Shown: piece after piece, positions 11,131 to 24,205 of the stretch
Layout of the letters: every line of letters starts with the position of its first letter
Numbering within the stretch: the first letter of the stretch is position 1
NCBI GenBank assembly: GCA_012295275.1
Contig: CM022673.1
Coordinates: 13,449,288 to 13,488,287 of the forward strand
Origin: Chrysomallon squamiferum
Taxonomy: Eukaryota; Mollusca; Gastropoda; Neomphalida; Peltospiridae
Length of the DNA stretch: 39,000 nucleotides
Direction: 5' to 3'
The notes under the pieces: model-generated
Database searches by the model: none
Seen by the model: the letters and a program-made list of their open reading frames with translations, nothing else
Told to the model about the DNA's origin: nothing
Program-made: the position numbers and the translations under genes

Positions 11131-12591
11131 ATGTTTTTAGTTCTGCTTTTTCTTGCCTTCTTCACACAAACTCTTAACGCTGCTGTCATGACCTGTTTTC
11201 CTGGATGCACGTGCTTCCATGAATTTGTTGTCTGTTCAAAGCTGAAATCTGTTCGTGGTTTCTCAATCCCCAGCGACACAGCCACTCTGGTGATGAACAG
11301 TATGCGCATAAAGACACTTCCTAAAGGAACTTTCAAATACTTGAAATCGCTAGCCATTCTGGAACTTCAGTCTAGTACCATTGGAAACATAGCGGCTGGC
11401 GCTTTCGAAGGACTAAACAATATGTCAACCTTTACCATAACATCAAGCCGGATAGATAGTATCGACAGCAGAGCTTTCGCCAACATGCATAATATCACTC
11501 GACTGACATTTGAGAGAAATATGATCAGATCTGTTAAAAAGGAAGCGTTCTCGAATCTTAGAAATATTAAAGAAATAACATTTCAGGCAAATAACTTCTC
11601 CACAATAGAATCTTACGCATTCCATCACATCAGATCATCCACCTTCTTTCACTTCTACTTAAATCGTGTGAAAGAAATTGTCAAAGAAAACGCTTTCTCC
11701 GACATGCAAAAAATGAAATCTGTGAACTTCTATCTCAATCACTTCAAAATTATGGAATGTGGAACCATGGAAAATCTCATTCACGCCGGCTCTAGAGTTA
11801 GCATGTACTCTAACAAATTCAAATGCCAATGCAGACAGGCATGGATGCTTACCGAACCTTATCTTAGTGATTACCTCAGATCAAACTGGTGCATGGATAA
11901 AGGATCGATAAAACGTGTGTATTTTTATACAGCCACGATAGTAACACTGCACTGTCCTGCAGCACCAACCTCCAAACAACGTGGGTGTCCAAGTGTGAAG
12001 AAATACGTCCCAACATCAGTGACTACGCCAAAAAAGAAAATCACCGAATACTCTACAAAAGGAATGGTTACATCAAAAAGAACTCTTTCGACTTCAGTCT
12101 CAACATCATCAGTCACTACGAGACCAACAACGACATACACCACCACTACAACAATCAAAACAACTAAGCCTGTCTCAACTACCATATTATCAACAACGAC
12201 AAAAACAACTGCTACTCCTGTCACAAAAACGAGTTCTACCCTGACATCACCAAAAGTAACAACAGTTCTCTCTTCATCATACACAACACAAACAAAGATG
12301 CAAACCTCTATTCCTTCCTCGACAACGACAGAGCAGACGCCAAGCCTGAGCACAGCGCTAAGTTCGTCTCAGTCAACTTCAGGTACAACATCAACCGACA
12401 TGCGTGTAACTGAACACGTTTCATTACCGTCAAATGCAACAAACTCACATATCTGGTTGTACAAAGATAAAATTAGGAAAAGGGGTCGGAAAAAAAAGGT
12501 GTGTATGAATGGAGGACCAAATATGAACTTAGCCTGTGAAAGTATGTTAATGGTACTTTCTTTAACGGTTCATCTTCTTTTAGTTCTATGA
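11131..12591 (+). CDS. secreted LRR protein with Thr-rich stalk and probable GPI anchor
   Basis: One uninterrupted frame of 486 residues begins ten bases after a splice acceptor (11120). Residues 1-17 form a signal peptide. Cys 22, 26, 28 and 35 make an LRRNT cap (C-x3-C-x-C-x6-C). About six to seven leucine-rich repeats of roughly 24 residues follow to about residue 215, with the F..L.n...l pattern typical of extracellular LRRs. An LRRCT-like cap follows with Cys 232, 234, 254 and 275. Residues about 290-435 are dominated by Thr and Ser, a mucin-like stalk expected to be heavily O-glycosylated. After a basic patch (KIRKRGRKKK) the protein ends in a hydrophobic tail, about 472-486, with no cytosolic segment, which suits GPI attachment. 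Asn in the repeats sits in several N-glycosylation sequons. The role is probably cell-surface recognition or adhesion; ligand and family name are unknown to me. A very short membrane anchor is the alternative. Confidence 0.9.
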   Translation: MFLVLLFLAFFTQTLNAAVMTCFPGCTCFHEFVVCSKLKSVRGFSIPSDTATLVMNSMRIKTLPKGTFKYLKSLAILELQSSTIGNIAAGAFEGLNNMSTFTITSSRIDSIDSRAFANMHNITRLTFERNMIRSVKKEAFSNLRNIKEITFQANNFSTIESYAFHHIRSSTFFHFYLNRVKEIVKENAFSDMQKMKSVNFYLNHFKIMECGTMENLIHAGSRVSMYSNKFKCQCRQAWMLTEPYLSDYLRSNWCMDKGSIKRVYFYTATIVTLHCPAAPTSKQRGCPSVKKYVPTSVTTPKKKITEYSTKGMVTSKRTLSTSVSTSSVTTRPTTTYTTTTTIKTTKPVSTTILSTTTKTTATPVTKTSSTLTSPKVTTVLSSSYTTQTKMQTSIPSSTTTEQTPSLSTALSSSQSTSGTTSTDMRVTEHVSLPSNATNSHIWLYKDKIRKRGRKKKVCMNGGPNMNLACESMLMVLSLTVHLLLVL

Positions 12592-12870
12592 TTTTTATTT
12601 CCATTAACTGAATTTGTGTTCATTTTGCTATAATGTTGCATTCTGTGCGGATTCTGAGGAATTGTGGAATCAATGGGTTTTAATATTTAGACATTCTGAA
12701 TAACAATATTCTTATGTTTTACTCTTAAGGTCGTAATATTTTTTATTTTTACCGTAGACTCAGTATGTACGTAATTACTGGGAAAACATTCAGGCTACTC
12801 GATCGTTCTTTGTACGTATCCAAGATGTATTACTGCTATTTTGCGTTATAATGTTGTTGAAGGTGATGTG

Positions 12871-12873
<3 letters not shown>

Positions 12874-12909
<36 letters not shown>
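12874..12909. repeat. (TG)n microsatellite
   Basis: An almost pure TG dinucleotide run about 280 bases past the LRR gene stop, possibly within its 3' UTR. Confidence 0.95.
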
Positions 12910-12913
<4 letters not shown>

Positions 12914-14014
12914 ACTGGTTTAGCAGTGACTATATATCACACTGACTTTTTTCATCCTGACTGACATGTATATATGTTTATGTGTGTGCGTTCGTTTCTG
13001 TATCGGTATCTGTGTTAATAATTATATTGATACCGCCACCCATACCAGTAATATTCTCGCTGAAAATAACTGGTTTACAGAAACGTATCTATGCGACAAT
13101 TTTTTTTTTTAAATTAACAATTTATTAATATTAATTTTATATAGTTATATTTTTAAAAAAAAATTCTTTCTTTTCAATGACTGAATCACGTAGGAAATGT
13201 AATTAAATATGTCTGGTCATTTGGAGAACAATTGTTGTTCACAAACTGAGGATCTCGGCTGTCTGTTTCAGTGAAGGTTAAGTAAACTGTTACATTTTCC
13301 AATTATTATTTTAGTCATTTGTGCTGTTGATATATATTAGTTTCAACGTGAAGTTTATTGTCGCAAATCTCTTGTTTTTACCCAAAATGTACCACATGGT
13401 TGCACGTGTGCATTGACAATGTATGTATTTAAAACAGAAGTTGTTGTATTAAATGAACAAACCAGTACAGAAATGTGACAGCAGACGTGTGATTTGAACG
13501 ATCGCATAACTCGACGATGACATAATCTGTTTTCAGTCGAATGTCACCCCGATGAACTGGGAGCAGACGACAAACAATGTCAGGTGACACAGAGCGCGGA
13601 AACAATGAAACAATGCAACAATCTATGAAAATTGTCGTTTTCATCGTAGTTACTGTATACATAGCCTAGACAACACTGACGTTCTACATGTGCAAAATTT
13701 TATCTTCAATATTACAACTGTTGTAATTTTCTGTTTCACTGAATTTTTGGAAGAAAAGAAATCTTGTGCCCTATTTTGTATTTTAATTTTCATCATGTTT
13801 TGATTGAAGGTCGCGTATGTATTTTTATTACTTTGTGCATGTTAGAAAAACTGGGAAGACCTTTGTTTTCTTATACGCTAAGAACTATTTTATTTAATGA
13901 TGCATTGAACGTGTTTTGCATTCTGTGGTTACATGACGTTATATGTACTCTCAAGTTAAAAATGTTACCACACAGATGGCAGTTTTTTTGCTAATCAGTT
14001 ACATAAAGTTTTGC

Positions 14015-14015
<1 letters not shown>

Positions 14016-14056
<41 letters not shown>

Positions 14057-14068
14057 TATAATAATAAC
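14016..14068. repeat. (AAT)n microsatellite
   Basis: A near-pure AAT trinucleotide run in intergenic DNA. Confidence 0.95.
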
Positions 14069-16534
14069 TAAAAACAAAAACGAATTAATACAAATAATAT
14101 TAAAACGAAATAAAATGACTTCTATATATTAGTTGATGAATATAAGAACACTAAGAAGAGTGAAGCTTGTAATTTATTTAATTTAATATGGATCTATGTA
14201 TAATCATAAAAAACAAAAACAAATTTAAGACAATTTTACATAAACATTAAAGAATAATGATCACATTTTGTTTGAGCATGTACGTGTAAACATCACAAGA
14301 ATTATATATTTATGAAAATTTCTCAACTAAACATTTATCAAACACTGTCCATTTGAACATTTTAGAATGAAACTGTGAAGATACTCCACAGTATTATGTA
14401 TGCCTACATGTACAACTCTGAAATAATACATTTATCCAGAAGGATAACATTTCAAAAATTTAAAAACATTTACTTGTAAGGCATGTAACAAGTGGAAAAA
14501 TTTTAGTTAGAAATTGAGGATCAGACATCTATATGTTAAATAAACATAATTTGAAAAATCAGCTTATTTGAAACATTTTTAGCTGTAAAAAACAGCTCTA
14601 GGACAGGCAAAAAAAAAAAAAAAAAAAATGATATAAACATTATAATACTGTTTGAGAATCCTTTATCTGAAATGCTTGACCAAAATAGTCTACAGGATTT
14701 ATTAAATATTTTTAATACTTTTGTGCATAAATTAGGTAGAAATGTCTCTGAAGTAAATTTTTTCATCCTATGAAGTTTGGATATGTTGATTTTAGTTTTT
14801 TTTCAATAAATTCAAATAACACAATTTATTTTTCATTCCAACCACTTGGGAATATTCATTATCTATACATATATATGAACAATAATATTCAGTATATATG
14901 AAAAATGATAACTTAAAATGTATTTTAAAAAAATATATAAAAAAAAAGTTATCCATTCCAATTAATTCTTTATGAATGGGCATATCAAGACTTGATCCAA
15001 GTTTTAGATAAAGTAATATATTTTTTTGTCACTTTTAAAGCTAACAATAAATTCGTAACTGGTTCTTTTCCAATCCAACCAGAGCTCAATGAGTAATTTT
15101 TAAAAACACTGTATACTCAGAAACAGTGGCACTCATATACAGTTCATCTTACTATTCAGTTATTTGATAATAACCAGTTCATTTGGCAGGTAAATTTAAT
15201 ATCTAATTGACATTCCAAAACAATTTCACACAACTCTTAACATAACTAAAATACAACTCAACTAACATCTCTGTATCATTTCAAGCCTGGCTGTGCTGTC
15301 TCTGCAATCAGCTATAAAAAACTACAAGTTGATGTATTTATGTGGATATATAAACTAACAACTATATATTTACTGCTGGTCTTAATTTACCAGAACAAAC
15401 ATTCATTGCTATTTTACTGAAGTAAACAAAATCAGTTTAACACATGTAAACAGCTATACCAACAAATGTGATTGATCAGACATGTAAATAATTAATATAA
15501 TATTATTAACAACATATAATAACAGACAAAAACCGGCAGAACTCTAATTTTCTATTAATAATAAAAAAAACATCTCACAACAAAGCATTTTATTAAGCAA
15601 CAAACAAAATAAAAATTCAACAAAATCTTTGGTCCACGATAACGTAATGTAATAATTTGTACCTTCATTATAAATAATTTATAAATTAAAATTAAAAGGT
15701 TTGATTTTCAGTACTCTGTATATATGTATTTGGTTTATAAATCATATAAAACTGATTTAACTTCTGGCATACAATTAGAAAGACTGTCTTCCTATGATGT
15801 ATACAAAATATATATTTTTTTTAAAATTAAAACAATGGGAAATAAATAAACAAAAGTCCACAGTTCAATAAATGTCTGAAACCAAATAAATAAATGAACT
15901 GTCTTTGATTTTTTAATTAAAATGAATTCATGTATATAGTATATGTGTTTGTGTTTGTATACATATATAAGCAAATAATGAATGAATGGGAATACAATAT
16001 TTAGAAAATATTTCAGTTAACCTATGGTGGTGGAATTTATATTTTTAGTTTAACAACATGACACCTTTTATACAGCAAAAACTGAACCAAATTTGGACAT
16101 GGACATGTGACCTCAGTATATGTTAGAAAATAAAATTTCAGTAATTATGTTAAATGCAAGTAATAAATATTACACTGGTACAAACAACACAAAATAAAAA
16201 ACAACAAACATTAAAATTTCATTCATACATCAGTGATGACACATATTTTTAAATGCATCATTGTGTATACCTAAAAAAATAAATTATAAAAATACTATAA
16301 GAAACTGGTATTTTTTTCCAATTGGTCCCCAAGGACGGAAAGATTAATAAGATTATTTTGTAAGCCAGACACACAGTAATAAACATTTCTCTCTAACTGC
16401 TGTTTTCAAATTAAAATAATCCTTTCATTAATTCATGTATGTAATCACAACATGAAACTGAACTATGACTGTTGCTCAGATAATGATGAAATCATTTATC
16501 TGTCTGGTGATGGACTAGAGGCAGAATATACATG

Positions 16535-18848
16535 TTATTCGGTTCTGCTGTCAAGTATTTTCAAAATACTTGCACAGCCTTCCTGAGCTGTCTTCAATGC
16601 TGATTCTATGTCCTCCTTGATCTGAAAAATACCAGAAAAATATTGATATTAATAGAACATATTCAGCAACTTCACTGAGGTTTTTTTTTAGCAAAGGGAG
16701 CAATGGCTCCAGGCATCTATTTCAGGAAGGCATCCAATTGAAGAGTGGAATTAAAATGAAGCTTTTTAAAATTTGAAATTATTTCTATTAACTTCATTTT
16801 ATAAGCTGCCCTATAGTCCTGCAAACAGGCACCAAACTTAAGTAATGTGATCAAGTTATATTTAACTATTAAGTTTAAAAAATGTAAGAAGTCTATTTAC
16901 CATCGAGTATTTTAAAATAGTAACTTTTTATTAGTGTTTTATTATTACCTTTATTTTATTTTTGTGTTCATTATTTATTTTATTATTTTATTGTTATTAT
17001 TTTTTTGGTTAAATTAAAATAATGTCTGACCTTTTCTTTGAACTCTTCATCTTTGACATTAGGTAAGTTGATCTGAACATTGTAGTATGCACCCCACACC
17101 CCTGTCTCCAGAGTTCTGACTCCAACCTGCATGTAATAACAACAACAACAACAATAATAATAACAATAACAATAATAATAATAAAGATAGTAGTAATAAC
17201 ATTAATAATAATAATAATAATAATAATATAACAATAACAACAACAACAAAAATAATAATATAGAAGGTATTAACATTAATAATAATAATAATTTTTAAAA
17301 ATTAATTTAAAAATTAGAAAATTAAATTTCATGGCAACAAAACAAAAATGTCATAATGAGAATAAATATTAATAATAAACAGAACAATAACAACAATAAC
17401 AACATAAAAATACTAACAAAGACATCATAAAAAAAAAAAAAATAATAAAAATAAAGAACTAATAACAAAAACATAATTATCATTGTAAATGCATATTACA
17501 AAGTTTCAACTTGTAAGAGTAACCCAGAGAATGTAGCAATATATAAATGATATCCAACACATGACAAAAACTTAAATAATTAAATGTACATGTGTGTATT
17601 TGATCCAGCTAACCTGCAGGTCTGATTTACAGTTGATGTTTCCCAGTTGCGCTAGTTCAGTTAGAGATGGCCATAAAGAGTTGACGATCTTTGCCACACA
17701 CACAGGAACCTGAATTGCTGTCAGCAAACCTCTCTGCATTGCCTGTTCTCGACTGACAAAAAGTAAAACATAACATAAATATTGTTATTTTCAGTGGCAG
17801 TTAACAAAATTATTACCATCTATGAACAGAAACAACAATTTTTTTAACATGTATAAAATATGTACAGCCCATTATGTGACTGGTTTTTCATATCTTTAAA
17901 AAGAGGGGCTAAGAAACATTTATAGTGACAGTCAAAAAAGACAAATGTCCTTTGCCTTGCCACTTGTATATATAACAAGTGGAAATTTATATACTGAAAT
18001 ATGGGAATAGTCTGCTGCTGACATACAGACACTGCACACACACCATCCTTTCTTTTCTAGTCTCCTCACATGCAGTAAAAATTCACTATGTGTGTGACTT
18101 TTTAAAAAAAAAAAAAAAAAAAAGGAACATTATTTCTGTATTTTATATCAGTTTAGACAAATTAACTTACATGGATGCTTCAGTTTCAGTTTTGTTTGGA
18201 AGTTTCATAGCAAGCTGAAACAAATTAGTAAGTTAATTCATTATTCATTATTTGTACAATATTCATTGTCTGGTTATTTGAACATAAAATTTTAATTGGA
18301 TAAATAGTATGTACTTGTTGAAAATGCCATTGTCATGTAGGTCATATATCTGTTAAAAAAAAATTAATTATTAATAGAAAAAATGAATTCAACAAATAAA
18401 TGTAGTTAATATCTTGAACTCACTGAATGCAGTTATATAACTCAAAATGTTTACCACTTAAAAAAAAAAAATATATATATATATTTAAATAAAGATTAAG
18501 TACAACAAGTAATATGGACTCTAGATAAGTTTTTGTAAAATCTTCCGTTTTTAGCTTCAAAAAAAAAAAAAAAAAAAAAGCATGTGTGCTTTCTGAAAGT
18601 TCCTCTAACATCAGGCCTTAAAATAAATAAATAAATAAAAAGTTTATATATTTTAAGTACCATGTACTCGCTAAAAGCTCCTGCATCAGCATCAATAAAA
18701 GGAATCAAATCTTTCATGGCTTTGTAGACAGGAGGAATCAGTGTCCTCATCTTCTCATCCAAGTGAGCAAACTTCTTATTTCCATATGTGAGAAAACCAA
18801 CCATTGCACTCAGAGAGGCTCCCTGTACATATAAATAAACAAATTTAA

Positions 18849-18887
<39 letters not shown>

Positions 18888-21800
18888 ACAAATTTAATAA
18901 ATAAATAAATGAATAAAAAAAAATAAACAAATTTAATAAATAAATATTTAAATAAATAAATAAATAAATAAATTAAATAAATAAATTAAATAAAAAAATT
19001 TAATAAATAAATAAATAAATAAATAATACAAAAAATAATAATAACAGTAGAAAAAAAAAAAAAAAAAAAAACATAAATAAAAAAAAAATATAAGATATAA
19101 ATGATTAATTTTCTGGTTTGTATTACAAAAGAAACAACCGAAACATTTAGAAAAGCTGTGTGAGTATTTGAGAATTAAACCTGATTTTACCAGAGAAGCG
19201 CACAGTGCTGCCACAGAACCTCCACCTGGAGATGGTGACCTTGACCCCACAGTCATGATGAAATCCTTGACATCCATACTGACCAGAGGACCATCCACTT
19301 CAGTCTGGATCATGTACCTGTAAGACAGAACAAAAAAAACCTCCATCTTACAACTTAATATTACACATGTGTACCACAAGCATATTATCACAAACAGAAA
19401 AATTCACAAAAACTAACCCAGTGTGTGATATATAATGAAAACTGTTTGATTTTTTAAAAATCATTCATTGTTACAAGTATGAAAAAAAACAACTCACTCA
19501 ATAATTCTTTCTTTGGGGCTGAAAGGTCCTAAAGAATTGAGACCCAGTCTGTTTATAACCTAGAAATAACAAACATATTCTTTATATAATATTATCACTT
19601 AGAGAGGTTTGTTTACAGTTTACATTTAAAATTCAGGAGTATGGTAAAGGTATATAGTTGAACTCATCAAAAAGTAGAATGTTATTCTTGCTTTAATAAC
19701 ACACAAAATTGATAATTTCTATCTAAAAAAGACAAAATCAGAACTGAATATAAAATTATATTCACTTGTAACTTTTAAAAAATTGTCCTGAACATAACTT
19801 TCTTCAGCTGACTGTAACACAAGTCATTCTATTTAACACTAGGTAAAACATTAATAAAATAAAAATAATAAAGCACAGATACAATTAATGTAATATATCT
19901 AAACAAGACATTTAAAAAATATATTTTCTTACCAGTCTGAGTTTCTGGTCTTCTTCTAAAATGAATAAATTTTCCTTTTGCATGAAATAATCAGCTGCCA
20001 TTAAAAGTGCATCAATGGGAACAACTCCAACTATCTGAGAACCAACAACGGCTAGATTCAGCTCCTGATAAAAATAAATTTAGAAATTACAAGATAATAA
20101 AAATGATGTCGAGTATTTATTTTAGAAATGTCTTATCTGAAAAAAAAAGAGTATAATATTTAAACAAGAAAATACAAACAACAAATCATAGTTCTAAGGT
20201 AGGCATTTTAAATGCACTGTTTCAAAATTATGCTTAAACTTGTATCAAATTAAATAAGAATCATCAAACTGACTTATGAAAAAAGACATATGCTGTAAGA
20301 TTTAAATGACATTTAGAATTATTTTGTTATATAAAAAGGAAATATTAAACAAATGAGCTTGATGATACAAACATTACATTTTGAAAATACAGGAACATAG
20401 TTACAAGGTGAGTTTTTACTTACATCAGCATCTTTGGAACACTCTTCAAAAACTTTGTGTAGTGGTGTAACCTCGTAGTCGAGAATATTTGTAGAGACTT
20501 GTGCCATGTTGGCCTCTTCCATGTACCAGCCTATTCCCTGAACTGCCTTCAGTCGACCAGGCTAAACCAAACAAACAAGATTATCAACAATGTCATTTTG
20601 ATTACATGATCCAAGAAATCAGTACTCGTTTCTTTATAAACTTATAATTTTTTTCATGTAAAAAAATAAAATTACATTTTCTATATATTAAATTTTACAT
20701 TTATGATTAGGAAGTTTAAAACAAATCTGCTTTTTGTACAAGATAAAATATATTTTTTAAAAGTTAAATATTTCTTTAAGGATTATGTAAAACTTATACA
20801 TATTTTTGCATTTTCTGTTCATAAATTATTGTAACATGTATGATATTTTTACATTTTAGACAGATAATTTTTACTAAATATTTAGTTTTTCTTCTAATTT
20901 GATTGTTCTGCTATTTAAATTTGTCTTTTAAGTCTTGTTTGTATGTGTTTATGTATATATATCTAGTCCTCACCTGGTCGTTTCCTCTACCCTGTTCGCG
21001 GATGTTGAGAGCAATGCGATGAGCCTGCTCCTTCGTGGCGAGTATGTTGATGTTGTAGGCGATGAGAAACTTCCTAGCACCCACAGCTGTGGCCCCCCAC
21101 GATGGAACAAACTCTGCAGGCCCATAATCTGGCTTCCACTCTGGATCTTGCAACTTAAACAAAATTAAAGTTCTTTTCAAAAACTCATCAGATCTAATTG
21201 ATAATATATACTGTCAAAATTACTTCCAGTAATTCAGACTCTTGTAGTTTCATAAATACACATTATCTAAAAATACTTTACATAATTCTACTTTTTGATT
21301 TTTATTTAATAAATGTTAAACAAAAATACTTTAAATACTTAAAGTTCTTATAGTTATATAAAGACACATCAAGTAACTCAAAATATTTCAACTTCAATAA
21401 ATACACTTATAATATTAAAGATTTCAAAGTTCTAAATGGTGATATAAAGATGGTTCTGGCAAATTTGTCATGCTGAATATCTTTATGGAATTTTTTAATA
21501 ATAAAATAATATACCTTTGAGATGAGACCTTCATATTCTCCTGACCTGCAGTCAGGAAGCTTCTTTCTCTTCTCCTCATTGGCAGCTTCTCCATACAGAT
21601 ACACTGAAGAAATGAAGAAATGTTTAGTGACATCTCAAAATAAAACTTAATGGCTTTATATATAACGAGATGATAACAAAAACCTACAGGTTCCATTCCA
21701 TGGGCTATTTCTATCTCATTGAGAAATATTTATGATACTTTAAGAAATACAATTTAATACACCTATCAATACATTTGAATCATAATCAACTGCAATATAT

Positions 21801-24153
21801 TGGTAGTATAAATTTAAAAAAAATGCTGTTACTTTATATCACTGGGTACTTGAAACTCTTTAATTAGCAAATTATTGTTAATGAAAAACAGTGAAATATC
21901 AGCAAGTGATTCAGTCTGTTTAATACATTATCTATAACTAAATGATGATTTTACCAGGTACTCCAATCTCTGTAGCGAGCTTCTCTGCAAACTCTCTTGC
22001 ACATTCTACACAGTCCTCCATCGTCGTGTCCTGTACAGGGATGAATGGACACACATCAAGAGCTCCCATCCTCGGATGCTCACCTGTTATACATCAGTAA
22101 ATAATCTTATGTCTCAGCAGTGCATTATAATACAGTGTACAGGTCTGTAATTTATTAATACAAGTACCATAGTCTCAATATGCAATATTTTATCAACACC
22201 CTTGACTCTGTGGTTTATATTAATATAAATACCCTTTCTCAGCATTTAATATAATTAACCTTGTTTCAATAAGTAATGTATTAATATAAATAGCCTCATT
22301 TCAATGTGTAATATATTAACACCCTCATTTTAATATGTAATATATTAATACCCTCATTTTAATATTAATATATTAATATTGTTTCAGTATTTAATGTCTT
22401 GTTATAAATACCATTGTCTCAATACTTAATGTATTAATATAAATACCCTTATTTCAGTACTTAATGTATTAATATAAATACCCTTGTTTCAGGATATAAT
22501 GTATTAATATGAATATCCTTTTCTAAATCTTAATATATTTATAATTAATTTAGATATGCACTTATACTTAATGTGGTAATATAAATAACCTTATACTAAT
22601 ATATTGGATTGGAAAAAAACTTCATATGCACTTATTTTTTATGTAAAAATAAATAACCTTATACTAATATATTGGATTGGAAAAAAACTTCATCGCATTT
22701 TTTAAGTAAAAATAAACGACAACATTTAGATATTTGCTTGCAGATTTATTCATATATATGTGCAATTTTGTTTATCTTTCATAATATGCACATATTTCCG
22801 TCACTTGTGGAACAAATGTTCAAACACTACCTGCTGAAAGAGCTATAAACCTTTATTCCAACTCTATATCAACATAAATACCCTTGTTTAAAACTTAGTA
22901 CGTTACAATAAATACGCTTGTTTTAAAACTTTTAACGTTACAATAAATACCCTTGTTTTAAAACTTAGTATGTTACAATAAATACCCTTGTTTTAAAACT
23001 TAGAACATTACAATAAATACCCTTGTTTTAAAAATTAGTACGTTACAATAAATACCTTTATGTTTTCTCATGTCTATCAAATGATATGCTGCTCTTGCTG
23101 CATTGAGGGCTCCCTCCACAACATTTTCTGGTTCCCCAACAAACGTGTAGACTGTTCGATTGGTGGATATGCCAGGATCCACATCCAGTACAGTACAGCC
23201 ATCTGTGGAGGCTATAGCATTAGCTATTGTCTCAATAACCTGAGAACAGTAATTATCTCAAATAAACACTTGTTATATAAACTTGTCTAAATAATCTGAA
23301 ACTATATGTTATCTTTAATATATACTTGTGTCAATAACCTGAAAATGTACATCATCGCTATATAAACTTGTCTGAATAATCTAATAAATATACATTACCT
23401 TTAATGTATACTGTCAATTAAACAGTTAAGAAATTCAACCTTATCATGAATTTGGCTTTAATAAAACCATTGTTACCATTATTATAAATACTATTTTTAA
23501 TTTTTTTTATTTTTCAGATATCTGTAGTAAATAGATATACTTCATAATCACATAATGGTAATATTTAACACAACAGTGTTTATTACTAATACCCGAATAA
23601 AGATATTTCAAGAATATAAATATTTATTTATTGTGCTTCTCAGTTATAAATTATAATGTTCTCTGTTTACCTATTTTAATAAATATATAACTTTATAAAG
23701 TAAAAAAAAAATAAAAAAAAATAAAATAAAATTTTAAAAAAAAAAAAAAAAAAAAAATAAAAAATAAAAATAAAATAAAAAATAAAACAAAAAACAAACA
23801 AAAATAAATAAATAAATGTGTTACCTGTTTCTAAATTTGAATTACAAAACAAATTCAATACAATGTATTCTGTTAAAATAACTATTTATGTTAATTCTGA
23901 CAACTAGAAGTTTCTGAAGTTTCTGACATATATTTACAAAAAACCCAAAGATTTAAGACTAGGTAATTTATCACTTAATATTTTACACCTAAACATATAT
24001 CAGGATATAAATAATTTCGCTTACAGTAATAAAGTGCAGTTAATGTGTGACCTTGTATTTTTGTTTTATGATGTGAGCTTCATTTATTATTTATAGTCAG
24101 GTCTTGTTTATGGCCTAACAATGACAGAATAACACACACATTGTTATATATAT

Positions 24154-24205
<52 letters not shown>

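Larger units (their letters stand above)
12592..16534. other. convergent intergenic region between LRR gene and FTCD
   Basis: This holds the 3' UTR of the LRR gene (left) and of FTCD (right, minus strand). I find no exon with support in either strand. Small open frames at 13429-13662, 13764-13994 and 14536-14983 have no recognisable motif and sit in AT-rich sequence. Simple repeats are listed separately. Confidence 0.6.

Noticed and set aside
11925-12353. 142-codon minus-strand open frame
   Set aside because: It is the complement of the Thr-rich stalk of the LRR gene; ACN codons reversed give Val/Gly/Cys-like runs without stops.
13429-13662. 77-codon minus-strand frame, and a B-box-like GTTCAAATCA near 13490
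   Set aside because: The frame has no recognisable content, and the B-box-like string has no tRNA-like arms or A-box around it.
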